Part shown: one piece after another, positions 24,749 through 36,434 of the stretch
How the letters are laid out: each line of letters opens with the position of its first letter
Position numbering within the stretch: position 1 is the stretch's first letter
Assembly: GCA_020543525.1 (NCBI GenBank)
Contig: JAHYIO010000039.1
Span: 1,860,001 to 1,924,000 of the forward strand
DNA length: 64,000 nt
Direction of reading: 5' to 3'
Source of the DNA: Coriolopsis trogii
Lineage: Eukaryota; Basidiomycota; Agaricomycetes; Polyporales; Polyporaceae
Made by a program: the position numbers and the translations under genes
The notes under the pieces: model-generated
Told to the model about the DNA's origin: nothing
What the model saw: only the letters and a program-made list of their open reading frames with translations
The model's database searches: none

Positions 24749-25844
24749 CTCGAGTCGACAATATAACGTCTCTGAGTACAGCATGTCCCCTCTATATATG
24801 GTTGGCGCGCAAAGGCCCTGCCCTCATCTTTGCCGTACGCCGGAGACACCGGCGTTAGGCCTGGGTGTCTAAGGTTTGTTCAAATCCATGTTGATCGTCG
24901 GCGGAGATGCTGCCTGCTGGAACCGCACCTTTGGTATGTCGCCTCCTAATTCCAGACCAAGCACCCTAGTGTAGGAGGATAAACACGGCCGAGAGTTGGT
25001 CAGCCCAGGGAGCTAGGGGGGAGCCACATGTTGCGTCTTACCGTCTTGGTCCAGCTATCTGGCGGTGTTTGGGGACATGTGGCGCAAGAGGGCAGTCTTC
25101 GATGTGGCCATCAACCAGCGCTACAAACCACATCAGACGCTACATACAGCCGGGTAAAGCAGTCTCGTTCCAGGGAAGTCACAATTTCGCACTCCAGCAT
25201 TCATGGATGACCGCCACTGACAGGCTTCGCATATTGTCAGCGATAACATTGGGGTGACCGAACCCGAATACTCACAGGGGTGTAGGCAGAGACCGAAGGA
25301 TGTTTCGGAATGCCGGAGCGTTAGTCCTGGTCCGTCCACATTGTGACAGTCCAGGGATAAAACGCGGATGAGTGCGTCTACACTCAGCGTCACTGACAAG
25401 TAACGTCATCCTTGGACACGACGAGAAGTCCAGCCGGTGAGCTGGCACGGTAACTGCTGGACGGAATACGCAATCAGCATAGACCCCGATGTTTGAAGGG
25501 GGCAGGGATCCGTACATACCAGTATTGCGGCTTTCTGACGACATCAGGTTGCCGAGAATGTCCTTCGTATGAGCAGGTGCGGTGGGCTTCCATGAGGGCC
25601 TTTGGCTTCTCTTCTGTCCCGCACCAACGCCGAGCTCACACTGCTCGATCGCGATTTCATATCGCACGAAAGCTGTGTTGAGTTGTGGTCGTTCTCTGGC
25701 TCGTGCACGAGTTCGCATTGAGGCTGACGCACATGAAGCAAAACGCGTTGATGGTGCACGAGTCCATGCAATACATGCTCTGATGTACACAACATGCATA
25801 TGATACAGTGTGATAGGGACGTATACAACACACCAGCCGATCCT
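24749..25844. other. Spacer, no supported gene
   Basis: A minus-strand open frame of 175 codons (25272-25799) starts with ATG but is Arg/Cys/Ser-rich with no domain, and I do not call it. The region should hold the chitin synthase promoter and the eIF2-beta 3' end. Confidence 0.5.
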
Positions 25845-27098
25845 TCACCCAGTCTTGTTCTTGCTTCTCCTCCCGACCTGGGCCTGGAAACCGGTCTTGA
25901 TAGTGTTGACGGACCTCCGCGACCCGCATGACTCGCAGGCCATGAAGAATATACGGTTCTCCTTAGTGAGGAGCGTGTCGGGCGACTTGCACGTTTTGCA
26001 AGTGACGTATTCGACTGTGAGACTCCCGTCAGGATGAAAACGCACCAAGGAAATGAAAAGCAAACACACCAATGTACCGACGCAAGACATGCTCGATCTG
26101 CTTCTGCTGGAAACGACCTTTGATGACGAGTCGCCCGGAACCATCAACTGACCCGGTGGTACCCATTTCCGCGAACATGTACTGGATGACGTGCTCCGGC
26201 TGCCTGTGCATACGCTTGCAGATATCGGAGACGTTGGCGAAGATGGTCTTCTTGTTGCCTTCACGAGCGAGTTGTGGAGGTGCAATGGTGTAGCGTTTGC
26301 CCGCAGATGTGAGGAGAGCTGGGTTCGAAGCGTGTAGTTGGGCGTAGAATCTATGAAGGAGCTAGAATGGGAATATCGTCAGTACGGCGAATGTAGGTGC
26401 TAGCGACGACAAGACACTTACCTCCTCGTAGGTGTAGTCGCGATCGCTCTTGAGCCATGGCTCATTGCCGGAGTCGAGACTGATACCTCCCCCACCGGCG
26501 GCGAAAGGATCTTCGCCAAGTTCCACTTCGTCGACCTCCTGCAACTGGTTCTCGTCGCCCCCTTCTTCCTCATCAGCGTCCTTTGCTTTGGCCTCGTTCA
26601 GCTCCTTCTCGAACGCTTCCAGATCCAGGGCAGCCTTTTTTGAGGATTTCTTCTTCTTTTTCTTGAGATCCGAGAAATCCAAATCCTCCGATACGGCTGC
26701 ACCGGTTGGCGTCGAGGCTCCAGCGTTATCCCCCTCCTGGAAACGGCGAGCACACTGAGTACACAAACTACACATTTGTGCAGACGGATGCGCACACGTA
26801 CCAGATCAAGAGGAATTTCCTTCTTCTTTTTCTTCTTCTTCAAATCACCAAACATTGCCTTGATGTCATCTTCCTCCTTCTCCTCACCACCCTCGCCGGT
26901 GATTCCGTTCTGCTTCATCTGCTCGTGCATTGTAGATGGTCCCATGTCGACCGCATCGCCATTCGTGGTGACATTGTCGATCTCGTCGGGAGCAGGAGTC
27001 GTGGGGTCGGCATCAGCACCGAGAGGGTCTTCCGAGAACGCGACGGTCTTCTTCTTGCGCTTCTTGAGCGAGGGGTCAAACAAGGGTTCTTCAGACAT
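25845..27098 (-). CDS. SUI3: Translation initiation factor eIF2 subunit beta
   Basis: Beta subunit of the GTP-dependent factor that brings initiator Met-tRNA to the 40S subunit. Exon 1 (27098-26802) encodes 99 residues from [20 protein letters not shown] to KEIPLDL. The three lysine blocks ([23 protein letters not shown]) that bind eIF5 and eIF2B are present. Then come [14 protein letters not shown], the core block ([40 protein letters not shown]) and RRYI. The last intron (donor gtgtgt, acceptor cacag) joins RRYI to [14 protein letters not shown]. The C-terminal zinc ribbon has two C-x2-C pairs (CKTC, CESC). About 358 residues. Divergent from ATP3. Confidence 0.95.
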
Positions 27099-27366
27099 CT
27101 TGGTCTGTTAACAGCTCGAGCGTAGTGTGCAGTAATCGCAGAGTACGAGGTCGGAAAGTGCGAGCTCGCTGCGGCCTTGATCAGTTCAAAATGACTCTGG
27201 ACGAAGGCAGGTGAGTTGAAGCGCCGCACGAAGTAACCTCGTGGGTTTCGCACGCAGCGCTCGGAAGAGTTCGGGCTCCGCTCAAAACCCGAACCCGCCA
27301 TTTCCCGGTGTCGACGTCGACAGTGCCGACATCGACGACCACCACTCCTTCAACTTCTCCTACACC
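27099..27366. promoter_or_regulatory. Divergent promoter of eIF2-beta and ATP3
   Basis: 268 bases separate the two start codons. No TATA box is evident; CT-rich runs (around 27345-27365) precede the ATP3 start. Shared control of two growth genes is possible but unproven. Confidence 0.55.
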
Positions 27367-28540
27367 ATGCTCGCCTCGCGTACGCTCGGCCGTATTGCGT
27401 CCCAGCCTCGGGTGCTGGGCGCTGCGCCTCCCCAGGCTCGCAACATGGCTACCCTTCGTGAAATCGAGTTGCGTCTCAAGTCCGTGAAGAACATTGAGAA
27501 GATCACGAAGGTATGTCCTTGTATTTGTTGCTGCTGTGCTCATATACAGATGCATTCTGCACAATTTAGTCCATGAAAATGATTGCGTCAACAAAAATGG
27601 CGAAGGCGCAGCGCGCAATGCAGGCAGGCAAGGAGTACGGTGTTGCCAACTCAGGTATGTCATAGTAAACATGCAGCACGAAAGGGGCCGTGAGCGTGTC
27701 TCCCCTTGCACAGAAATCTTCCAACACGCTGCACCCGAGGATACCGGCAAGCGCAAGCTCTACCTCGTCATATCGTCGGACAAGGGTCTCTGCGGTGGTA
27801 TCCACTCTTCTGTGTCGAAGGCCACCCGCCGTGCTTTCGCGGAGGGAGAGGCTGAGGCAGATTCACCTGTGATGGTCATTGGCGACAAGTCCAAAGCCCA
27901 GCTCTCCCGCATGTTGCCCAAGAACCTCGTCATGTCCTTCAACCAGATCGGCCGCGACATTCCGACGTTCGCGGATGCGGCCGGGGTTGCTGACCTCATT
28001 CTCACCTCGGAGGTCAAGTACGACAGCATTGCGATCGTGTACAACAAGTTCGTCTCTGCCATCTCGTACGAGCCTGCCATCATTGAGGTCGAGCCCGAGA
28101 ACCTCCTTAAGGAAGCACGTAGGTGGCATCATGGCTGGTCTGCGCGCATATGCTCACAGCTTTGAAGCTGGCTTCAGGGCCTACGAGATGGAGGATGACG
28201 TGACGAAGGATTTGGCTGAATTCACTCTGGCCAACGCCATCTATGCCGCCCTTGTCGAGGCTCACGCTTGTGAGCAGAGTGCCCGGTGAGTTCGCTCGCC
28301 GTCAAGTCTGCTATCCACATTGTCCTGACCCTCCGGAATATGCAGCCGTAACGCTATGGACAACGCGTCTAAGAACGCTTCGGACATGATCAACCGTCTG
28401 ACCATGCAGTACAACCGTGGTCGCCAGGCTGCCATCACGAACGAGTTGGTCGACATCATCACCGGTACGTTTCTGAATGTCGATTATCCTTTCCCACCCT
28501 CGTGTTCAAACGTTCTTTCTCAGGTGCCAGTGCTCTCTAA
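27367..28540 (+). CDS. ATP3: Mitochondrial ATP synthase F1 subunit gamma
   Basis: Rotor shaft of the F1 ATPase in the mitochondrial matrix. The ATG at 27367 begins an Arg/Ala/Ser-rich presequence ([20 protein letters not shown]), then [20 protein letters not shown], spliced to [20 protein letters not shown]. Further: [39 protein letters not shown], and, after an intron ending in tttgaag, a join [17 protein letters not shown] that matches the family. C-terminal helix: [35 protein letters not shown]. The last intron splits the Gly codon before ASAL and the stop is at 28538-28540. About 300 residues, normal for the subunit. Confidence 0.95.
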
Positions 28541-28708
28541 GAGTTGCTGTTGTGATGGTACTAGAGTACTAAGATGTCGCGCTACTAATGTCATATACGT
28601 CACGCCGTATACGTTGGCACTTGACTTATATTTGCGTCAACCATCCCGTTCCCTGCATGTAGCGTGGTTGCCAATCTTTTCATGTGTACTGGCGCCATAG
28701 AGACCCCT

Positions 28709-28733
28709 AAGGTAGGCCCGGAGGGCCTACCTT
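28709..28733. repeat. Perfect 11-bp inverted repeat (hairpin)
   Basis: AAGGTAGGCCC (28709-28719), loop GGA, GGGCCTACCTT (28723-28733). Lies 169 bases after the ATP3 stop. Could be a transcript-end hairpin or the relic of a small element. Confidence 0.7.
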
Positions 28734-28749
28734 GCTACACAACAGAGAT

Positions 28750-28815
28750 CCCAGTATTGCAGAGTACAAGGTTACCTCCGGGCGCGGCACTTGCTAGTCC
28801 CAGTGTTGCAGAGTA
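28750..28815 (+). repeat. Short direct repeat, two copies
   Basis: CCCAGTATTGCAGAGTA at 28750-28766 and CCCAGTGTTGCAGAGTA at 28799-28815 differ by one base, 49 bases apart start to start. They follow the inverted repeat directly. Confidence 0.65.
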
Positions 28816-29031
28816 ATCTTATCGCGCAGTAAGCGGTGACGTGAGCGCCTATTGTGCACTCGGCTTGCCTGCGTACAACCATCTCAATGGTCTAGCAGAT
28901 TCAACGTTCAACGTCTAGGTCCGACAGTTCTGACTGTTTGCTCACGCCGCCTGAAACTACATTGGGATTGTTGACTATCTGCGCTCGCACTATACGCGAC
29001 ACTTTCCGCATATCTCGCGTCTCTAGGAATT

Positions 29032-32000
29032 ATGTCGCTCATCTCTGCCCATAACTCTCCCATGATCTCCATTCCCAAGAAGACCACAGAAGAGGTCGAT
29101 TGGACTGGACCAATCCGCAACGCGATCGCACATTCATACGGAGAAGACCCGGACAACTACGCTACGGAATGCGCCAATCTTCAGCGATGTAGGCAGGATG
29201 CGGTCAAAGGCGCAGGTAGCGACATGACCGGTATGTCCATGCTCCAAATCAAAAGAGCGGACCCTGAGTGAACGTACTCATTCTGCAGCAAAGGACCTGT
29301 TACACAAGTACTTTGGCCAACTGGAGTTACTTGAACTGCGCTTCTCCGAGATTCGAGTCAACTTTCCGTGGCGAGATGCCTTTACGAACAAGCTCACAAC
29401 CCAGACGTCCATCGCTTTTGAGAAGGCATCCATCATCTTCCAGATCGCAGCGACCCACTCCGCCATTGCAGCGTCCCAGAACAGGGCCGACCCCGAGGGG
29501 CTCAAACGCGCGTTCTACTACTTCCGAACGACGGCTGGTATGCTCACATACATCAATGACAACTTCCTCCACGCCCCTTCCACCGACCTGAGCCGCGAAG
29601 TGATCAAATTTTTGGTGGGGGTAATCCTGGCACAGGCGACGGAGGTATTCTTCGAGAAGTGTACAGACGAGAAGAAGAGCAACGCGCTCGTGGCGAAGAT
29701 CGCCGCTCAGACAGCATTCATGTACACCTCTCTCAGTGAAGAGGTCAAGGAGTTCATGGGAAAAGGGATCTTTGACAGGAATTGGGTTACGGTCATCCAG
29801 GTTCGTCCCCCTCCGAGTTCACGCTGCAGTTTGACTGACGCCGCCCCAGGCGAAGTCCAAGTACTTCGTCTCAGTATCACAGTACTACCGTGGCCTTGCC
29901 GATAGCGCCGCCGGCAAGCATGGTGACGCGCTCGTCCGGTACACGGTCGCAGAGACGGCAGCCAAGGAGGCGAACCGAACCGCCTCCTCCTTCGCATCCT
30001 TGTTTGTCACGCAGATGTCTCCGAACCTTCCACCCGATGCCGGTCCCGCGCTGCTGGAGCTCACGAAAGCCCACCTCGCGCTCATCACCGACAAGAAGAA
30101 CGAAGCTCAGCGCGAGAACGATCTAATCTACAACGCCATCCTTCCTGCCCCCGAGACGCTGCCCCAAATCGAGAAGGCCACCGTTGCCACTCCAATCACT
30201 ATACAAGAGGTGTATGCGTCTCCGGATGTGCAGAAGGTCATTGGAGTGGACATGTTCATCCGGCTCATTCCGCTCAGCGTGCACGAGAGCGCGAGCGTGT
30301 ACTCGGAGGAGAAGGCGAAGCTCGTGCGCGGTGAGGTCGAGAAGGCGGACGACGCAGAGGCAGAGGTGAAGAGTGCGCTCGATTCTCTGGGGATCAAAGA
30401 GGGCCTCGTGCGCTACAAGGCCATCGCCGAGGGTGGTGTGGGCGGCGAGGCGGAGCTGCCGGTTGAGGTACGGAGGTGGAAAGAAGACATCGCACTAATG
30501 GAAGAACGCGAGGGCGTTGAGGGCATCATGTCGGAGCTGACGCGCATGAAGGAGACCGTGCGCCGGGAGCTGGAGCGCGTCAGCCGCGACCTCGACACGG
30601 AGAGCAGGGAATGCGAGGCGATGCGGGTTAAGTACGACCACTTGTGGACGCAGGCACCGTCGGCGGCTCTCACGAAGACGATCCGACAGGACATCAAGTC
30701 GCACCTTGCTGCGCTGGATGCGGCTGCACAGTCAGACCAGCAGGTCGTCAACCTGTGGGAGTCGGTCAAGGGCGAAATCCAACTGCTGCTGTCTCCCGCG
30801 ATCGAGGAGGTGTTCAGGGCGAGTACTGAACATGGCGGTGCCGGGTCGGAGAATCTTCTGGACCTGGACGTCGGCAGTGAGGCGAAGGATGATGAAGAGC
30901 GGGTCAGGATTCGTCAGTTCGTGGACGAGATCGAAGAGCGTCTGGGTCGGCTCAACAAGATCTCGCATGAGCGCGGCCAAGTTCTGAAGGACCTTAAAGA
31001 CAAGGTGCAACAAGACGATGTCTCCCACTTGCTTCTCCTCAATCGGCGAAACACTGGCGTGGAGAGCACGCTATTCGCTGGGGAGCTCGAGAAATTCCGT
31101 CCGTATCAGCAGCGCCTGACGGCTACGACACACCATGAACAGGTCATTGTTCAAGAGCTGACAACTCTCTGGCGTGGTCTAAGGGATATAGCTGGTCGTG
31201 GATCTGGTGCTAAGAAATGGGAGGAGCGGGAGAAGCGCAAGAAGGACACCGTGCGGCGCTTCTCTCGCGCTCGAGACGTTTACATGGAGGTGCGAGATGG
31301 GCTTGCGTAAGTCGATTGACCTTATCTATGCGGCCAAGTACTCACAGAACACTTGTGTATAGCAAAGGTCTGCAGTTTTACACCGAGTTGACAGAGCTCA
31401 CCGCTGTCCTGAAGCGCAACGCGGCATCCTACATTTCCGAACGCAATGTTGAGCGTGAAGCCCTCGCATCGCAAGCGGAGACCGAGCGACGACTAGCCAT
31501 TCCAAAGTCTAGCTCGAGCTCGGCATATGGCGGGAAGCCGCTAGTACCTCCTCCCCCACCCAAGCCTACGACTGGACTCGAGTCGTCAATGGCATCCATG
31601 AACCTCCATGGTGCGAATACCCCTGTGTCATCGCCCCCGCCTCCACAACGCCAGTGGACATCGCCTCCCCCATCCACTCAACACTACGGCACGCCGCCGC
31701 CACCTGGTGCACCTCAGTCGTATCCTTCACCGCCGAGCACCCAACCATCGGCACCTTACCTTCCCTCGCCACCCTCACAGCCACCGTCGCAGCCGTCGTA
31801 CCAGCAGCCTTCTGCACCAACGCAAGATCCATATGCTTCTCTTAATATGTTTGCTAGTGCGAATGCGCCTTCGCCTCCTCCTTCCCGCCCGCCGCCGCCT
31901 CCTCAGCAGCAAGGCTATCCGTCATACATGCAAGCACAGCCACAGCAACCACAGTCGCCGTACGGGCAGCCTCAGCAACAGCCGTCCTATCCACCTCCGC

Positions 32001-32245
32001 CACCCTCTCAGCCACAATACGGCGCGTACCGGACGTCGATGCCTCCACCACCTCCTGGTGGAGGCTCATCGATGCTGCCCCCTCCCCCGCCGCCTATCAA
32101 CTATCAGTCGCAGTACGGCTCGAGCCCAGCATCGCCCCCGCCGCCACCCCAGCAGCAACAGCAGCAACAGAACCCGTACCATCAGACTGGTTTCCCTCCG
32201 CCTGGCTCGCAGACATATCAATATTCGCAAGGTTACGGACGTTGA
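29032..32245 (+). CDS. BRO1: BRO1-domain endosomal sorting protein (BRO1/ALIX)
   Basis: ESCRT-III-associated adaptor at endosomes. Exons 29032-29230, 29289-29800, 29850-31306 and 31363-32245 sum to 3051 bases, 1016 residues. The Bro1 domain fills about the first 400 residues (ISIPKKTTEEVDWTGPIRNA, FYYFRTTAGMLTYINDNFLH, AQATEVFFEKCTDEKKSNAL, YYRGLADSAAGKHGDALVRY). The middle is a helical V domain (RRELERVSRDLDTESRECEA, FARELEK-like FAGELEKFRPYQQRL). The last third is a proline- and glutamine-rich tail with PPPPP and Q8 runs, ending YSQGYGR, which may bind SH3 or ubiquitin-ligase partners. The Rim20/PalA paralogue is an alternative, but the very long proline tail fits BRO1/ALIX better. The start ATG is preceded by a TA-poor leader with no alternative in-frame start nearby. 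Confidence 0.9.
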
Positions 32246-32968
32246 TCGCTGTAGGATGATTGGAATAGATAGTGTACGGCCTGTAGAGCCGAGCCGAAGT
32301 ATGTTGTATGCTGGCTGAAACCTATGGTGGTCAGATACGAGGTCATGTTGTATGTATGTGCATCTTTTCAAACAGTCTCCACGAAATGCGCGCAGTTTTG
32401 ATTCCCCCTTCTGCACAGACGAGTCCAGAATGCGCTTGAGGTCAATGCCTTCATTACCACGCCTCGTCCGATTGGAGGGTCGATGCTACTAAACGCTGGT
32501 TCCCTCGACCTATACCGAGTCCCGCATTGATCCTCTCGCTCTCGTATCAAATGAATCTACATGAGCTCATCAGGGAAGGTCACGCGAAGGGCAACAAGAT
32601 TCAGTGGGGCTTCCCAAGGGGAAAAGAATGCACCACTACTCGTTCATTGGAGTATAACTCCGCTACGACAGCGCATAGTGAGAATGTAGGTGTCCCTAAA
32701 CAATGACGGGCCCCTCACACGCCGCCCACTGACTGCGTCCGGACGTGATGGAAGCCTTATACGGCTCGATGTCGTTCCGCTAGAGTCACTTCCATGCCTG
32801 CGAACTGACACGACGGTCTTTCCAGACAGCGTCATTGCCTTCTTTCGCGATGTCGCATGTAGCGGCCAACGTTACAGGGTCTCACGTGAGCTTGAAGTCC
32901 ACTTTTCCAAGTGTATATATAGGGGATGACTGATTTTGGTAGCGTGGCCGCGGGCTCTCGAGACTGAG
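32246..32968. other. Spacer with promoter of FAD copy B
   Basis: No gene seen. A TATA element at 32914-32921 marks the promoter of copy B. Confidence 0.55.
32914..32921 (+). promoter_or_regulatory. TATA box of FAD copy B
   Basis: TATATATA, 48 bases upstream of the copy B ATG, which implies a very short 5' leader. Confidence 0.55.
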
Positions 32969-35085
32969 ATGCATGCATGCATTTCTCCGTTCGCACTCGT
33001 TGCTCTGGTCCTCTTCACTAATTCCGTGAACGCAGCTGTTGAAGCGCAGGGTGCAGGCTTGCTGTCGGCGGTCTGTAGTAACATCACCAGATATGTCTCG
33101 TCCGACTCCGAGGTCTTCAGGCCTGGTGAGCGTATATTGCGGCTATTCCCAGGAGAGTTGAGGCTCTATGGCCTTGGACTGATGTATGCTATCGTGCGCG
33201 TTCTAGATGGACCTCAAGCCGCCAGTTACCTGCAAGACGTTGAGCATTGGATATCATCCAGCACTCAAGAAGCAGCATGCTCAGTCGAGCCGGGCACAGC
33301 TGACGATGTTGGGAGAATCGTAAGTCCCTGCGTCTATCATACGCGATTCTGGCTATCTAAGAGGAGACGCCCTGCAGCTTCAAATCCTCGCCAAGGCGAG
33401 GGTGCCCTTCGCCGTAGGTGGCAACCTATCCGCAGATCGTTAAAGCAATGAACGACGCACTGTATTCTTCTCCTCTTTCTTCTCCTCTTTTGCGCAGATC
33501 AAAGGAGGCGGCCATGCGACGAACCCGACATTCTCCTCCACGAAAGGGGTCCATATCGCCATGTCTCGTTTCAACGAGGTGACGTTCGATCCGGAGACGA
33601 ACACGGCTATCGTCGGGGCTGGACTCGTTTTTGATGACGTCTATGCAGCGCTTGAGCCGTACTCCGTCGGCGTTCTGGGTGGGCGCGTAAGTGGGATCGG
33701 GGTTGCTGGATTTACTCTCGGTGGAGGTATGTTGCAGCCTCCCAGCATAGCAACATGGCGATATCTACTTCTGTTTTCCTCCAGGATATGCATGGAAGAC
33801 CAATCAGTTCGGCCTAGCCATCGATACCGTCCACGGCTTCGAATTGGTGCTCCCTAGTGGGCGAGTGATCTGGGTGACGCATGATAGTTACCCCGACTTG
33901 TAAGGTATTGTGCAGACTTTGCAATCATATTCACTCTTCTGCTAACCACGACTTCCAGGGAGGTTACAACAACTTCGTTCGTACCCGACAGCCGTTGTTA
34001 GCCCTGTGTGCTCACTTACCGTCCTCGATATAGGAAGTAGTGACAAGATTCCGTATCAAGACTCATCCTCAAACTGCCGTGTGGGTGAGCAATGTGCTGC
34101 CATTGGATCCCTACGGACTGCTGGTCTAATCTTTTTGACAGGGAGGTGTCCTCACAATAAATGGGACCGAGTCAGAGGCAGTGAGGAACGCGACCGTGAG
34201 GTTCTCGCAGACTGTACACGACCCGAAGGCTTCGGTGATACCCATCATCGCCAATGAGCTAGTATGCAGCATGCTCAGGCCCTAAAACGCATACGACTTA
34301 CGCCTGATGGTGACAAAATACAGGGCGGACTGCTCTTCAGTGTACTCCTTTTCTACGACGACATAAGCCCCCCTGAGGGAATCTTTGACGAATTTCTCGC
34401 AATACCGCCTCTTACAAAAGACGTGAAGACGCGCTCGTTACTGGACCTCATCAGGGTTTCATCCTCCAACCTTACCGCTGACACTCGGTACGTCACATAG
34501 CCAATCGAGGAAAACATGTTAACACCATCCTTGTGTTTTCTAGGGGTATTTTCCACACTGTTTCGCATATGGGGTTCACACCATCACTCGTCGATGCGAT
34601 CACAAACGAAACGAATGTACGTCCTGTATCAATCATAAACGACACACGTCTGTTTCAATGTATTGACCCTCGATTCTCTCATGTATCAGTTCTGGGCAAG
34701 AGAGCTCTCGTCCGCATCCGCCCTCGTGAGCTTCAGCCTCGAGCCCTTCCTCAGCAGCATTCTCTCCCATGCCCCCGCTTCCTCCTCTGCGTATCCGCCC
34801 GATCGCTCGAAGAGCTTTTCTCCACTCCTCCTCTGCATCACGTACACGGATCCGGACGCAGACGAGGCCGTTTGGCGGGCTGCGCGGCAGATCGAGGCAC
34901 GGCTGACCCAGTTCGCGGTGGAAGAGGGCCAGGACGTCGCAGACGCTGCGCTATATCCTAACTATGCGATATTCGGGACGCCGCTGGAGAGGATGTATGG
35001 GCAGAACGTGGGCGCGTTGAGGGCCTTGAAGGACAAGTACGACCCGGGGAACGTGATGGGTCTCGCGGGTGGGTGGAAGTTCTAG
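32969..35085 (+). pseudogene. Secreted FAD-linked oxidoreductase, copy B, with a frame-breaking deletion
   Basis: Close paralogue of copies A and C. The ATG at 32969 gives a signal peptide (MHACISPFALVALVLFTNSV). Exons carry SYLQDVEHWISSSTQEAACS, LQILAKARVPFAV, IKGGGHATNPTFSSTKGVHI, GIGVAGFTLGGG, YAWKTNQFGL, then YNNF, VTRFRIKTHPQTAVW, GGVLTINGTESEAVRNATV, GLLFSVLLFYDDISPPEGIF, FWARELSSAS and the end GLAGGWKF. The lesion is at about 33898-33904: where A reads PDLFWGLK and C reads PDLFFGLK, B reads PDL then TAA. The bases GACTTGT-AAG-gtattg look like loss of about 10 bases just before the donor. No alternative donor or acceptor I tried restores frame into GGYNNF. Everything else is well kept, so the break is recent or a sequence error. 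If real, the product loses the C-terminal half. Confidence 0.65.
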
Positions 35086-36434
35086 ATCTGATCATGATCA
35101 GCCCTCAGTATAATTACTCATATATCAACGTTTTTTCTTACGAGAGTTCACCTACCGATCTTCCCAGCTTGATTGTCTGCGCGTGAACTACTAAGTCAGC
35201 GCGCACTTGGAGCAAGTAGCTGCGCTCGGGTCGCAGGAGTCGGGTGCCTCATTTTCTCCGGATCCCCTAGGCAGACGAGCTACGGACCTATTGTGTGGGG
35301 GGATGGACGGTCCTCAACGGTGCCTCCTGCCAGTGCAACCGTGGGTCCCATATGTTACGACCACCGTTACGCGCTATACGTATTACGTAAGATACCAGGC
35401 TGCGCTACGGCGTAAGTAAGCTGCAACTAGTTCTTGTCGTCGAATCAACGCCGGTCTGGATCGATTTTGGGTATCTGCGCCTCGTCCATGCCCTCGCCAG
35501 CTCTCGTATCTCACCTTATTCTCGGAACTATGTCCCTTGTCTTGTCTCGATCTCGCGGCGCGTCGCGGACGACTGTCGTGGCACGTGTCCCACTTGCATT
35601 ACAACCTGAAGATAAGTAGCTATCAGAGGGCCGACATGATCCCACGTTCCACACTCTACTCGATTCAGATCAGCACAGGGTGTGTATGGTAGCTTCAGGA
35701 CCGATCTGAATGTCTCTCTGTATAATATAACTGATCGCACGCTCTCATGACCACGGCAGTCACGTCCGCCTAGTATGTCTTCAAAAGTGCACGTTTATCG
35801 GCCACGACATTATGTTCTCGCAGACATCTGCCTCACCCTCCAAGTATCTGCCAGCGCGGACTTGCTCCCGCTCAACATCCACATTGTGCGGAAGAAGACT
35901 GTGCCCCTGACAGCTGTCGCGGTGAGCTAGGGTCGGAATATCAGAGCAGCAGCGCTTTTGCCAAGTATGCACACAAGCACACGCCGATGTGGACGGCATA
36001 TGACATCAGGATGCAACCAGAGGCCAGTTCAACAAGGTGAGCACAATGGCTTCTATAGGTATATCGGGCTGAGTCTTTTGTCTCAAGATATGAGCGCATA
36101 CGTCATGATCACGAGCAGTCACTGAGCTCCATGGATCAGCATTCAATGCTTGAGTACAACGTTCCGTAGGGCTTCAATGGAACCACCAAGAAGTCTCATC
36201 AACCTCGACACAAGGCTGAATTGGGTTAACTTCCCACAGACGGCCTCTAGCAACGGTCGGAATAAGGCTCCCGCATTCGGCGTCGCAGATTGACTCATGT
36301 GCGTTCAAAGTTCATCAATTCCCGAGCCGAGCCTTAATCTTTGCCGCATAAAACCCAGAGCATGACTATAAGACGTCACCGACCTCGTACGGACTCCGCA
36401 CACTCCCCCGCCGCTGTCCTCTGCTGCCAGCGCG
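35086..36434. other. Spacer between tandem FAD copies B and C
   Basis: No gene recognised in about 1.35 kb. A perfect 14-base palindrome (CTGATCATGATCAG, 35088-35101) follows the copy B stop. TATA-like elements near 36348 (ATAAAA) and 36367 (TATAAG) lie 60-90 bases before the copy C start. Confidence 0.55.

Larger units (their letters stand above)
28541..29031. other. Spacer between ATP3 and BRO1 with small repeats
   Basis: No gene. Contains a perfect 11-bp inverted repeat and a 17-base direct repeat, listed separately. Confidence 0.6.

Noticed and set aside
25272..25799. 175-residue minus-strand frame starting with ATG
   Set aside because: Arg/Cys/Ser-rich composition, no recognisable domain, no TATA box or plausible introns; probably a chance frame.
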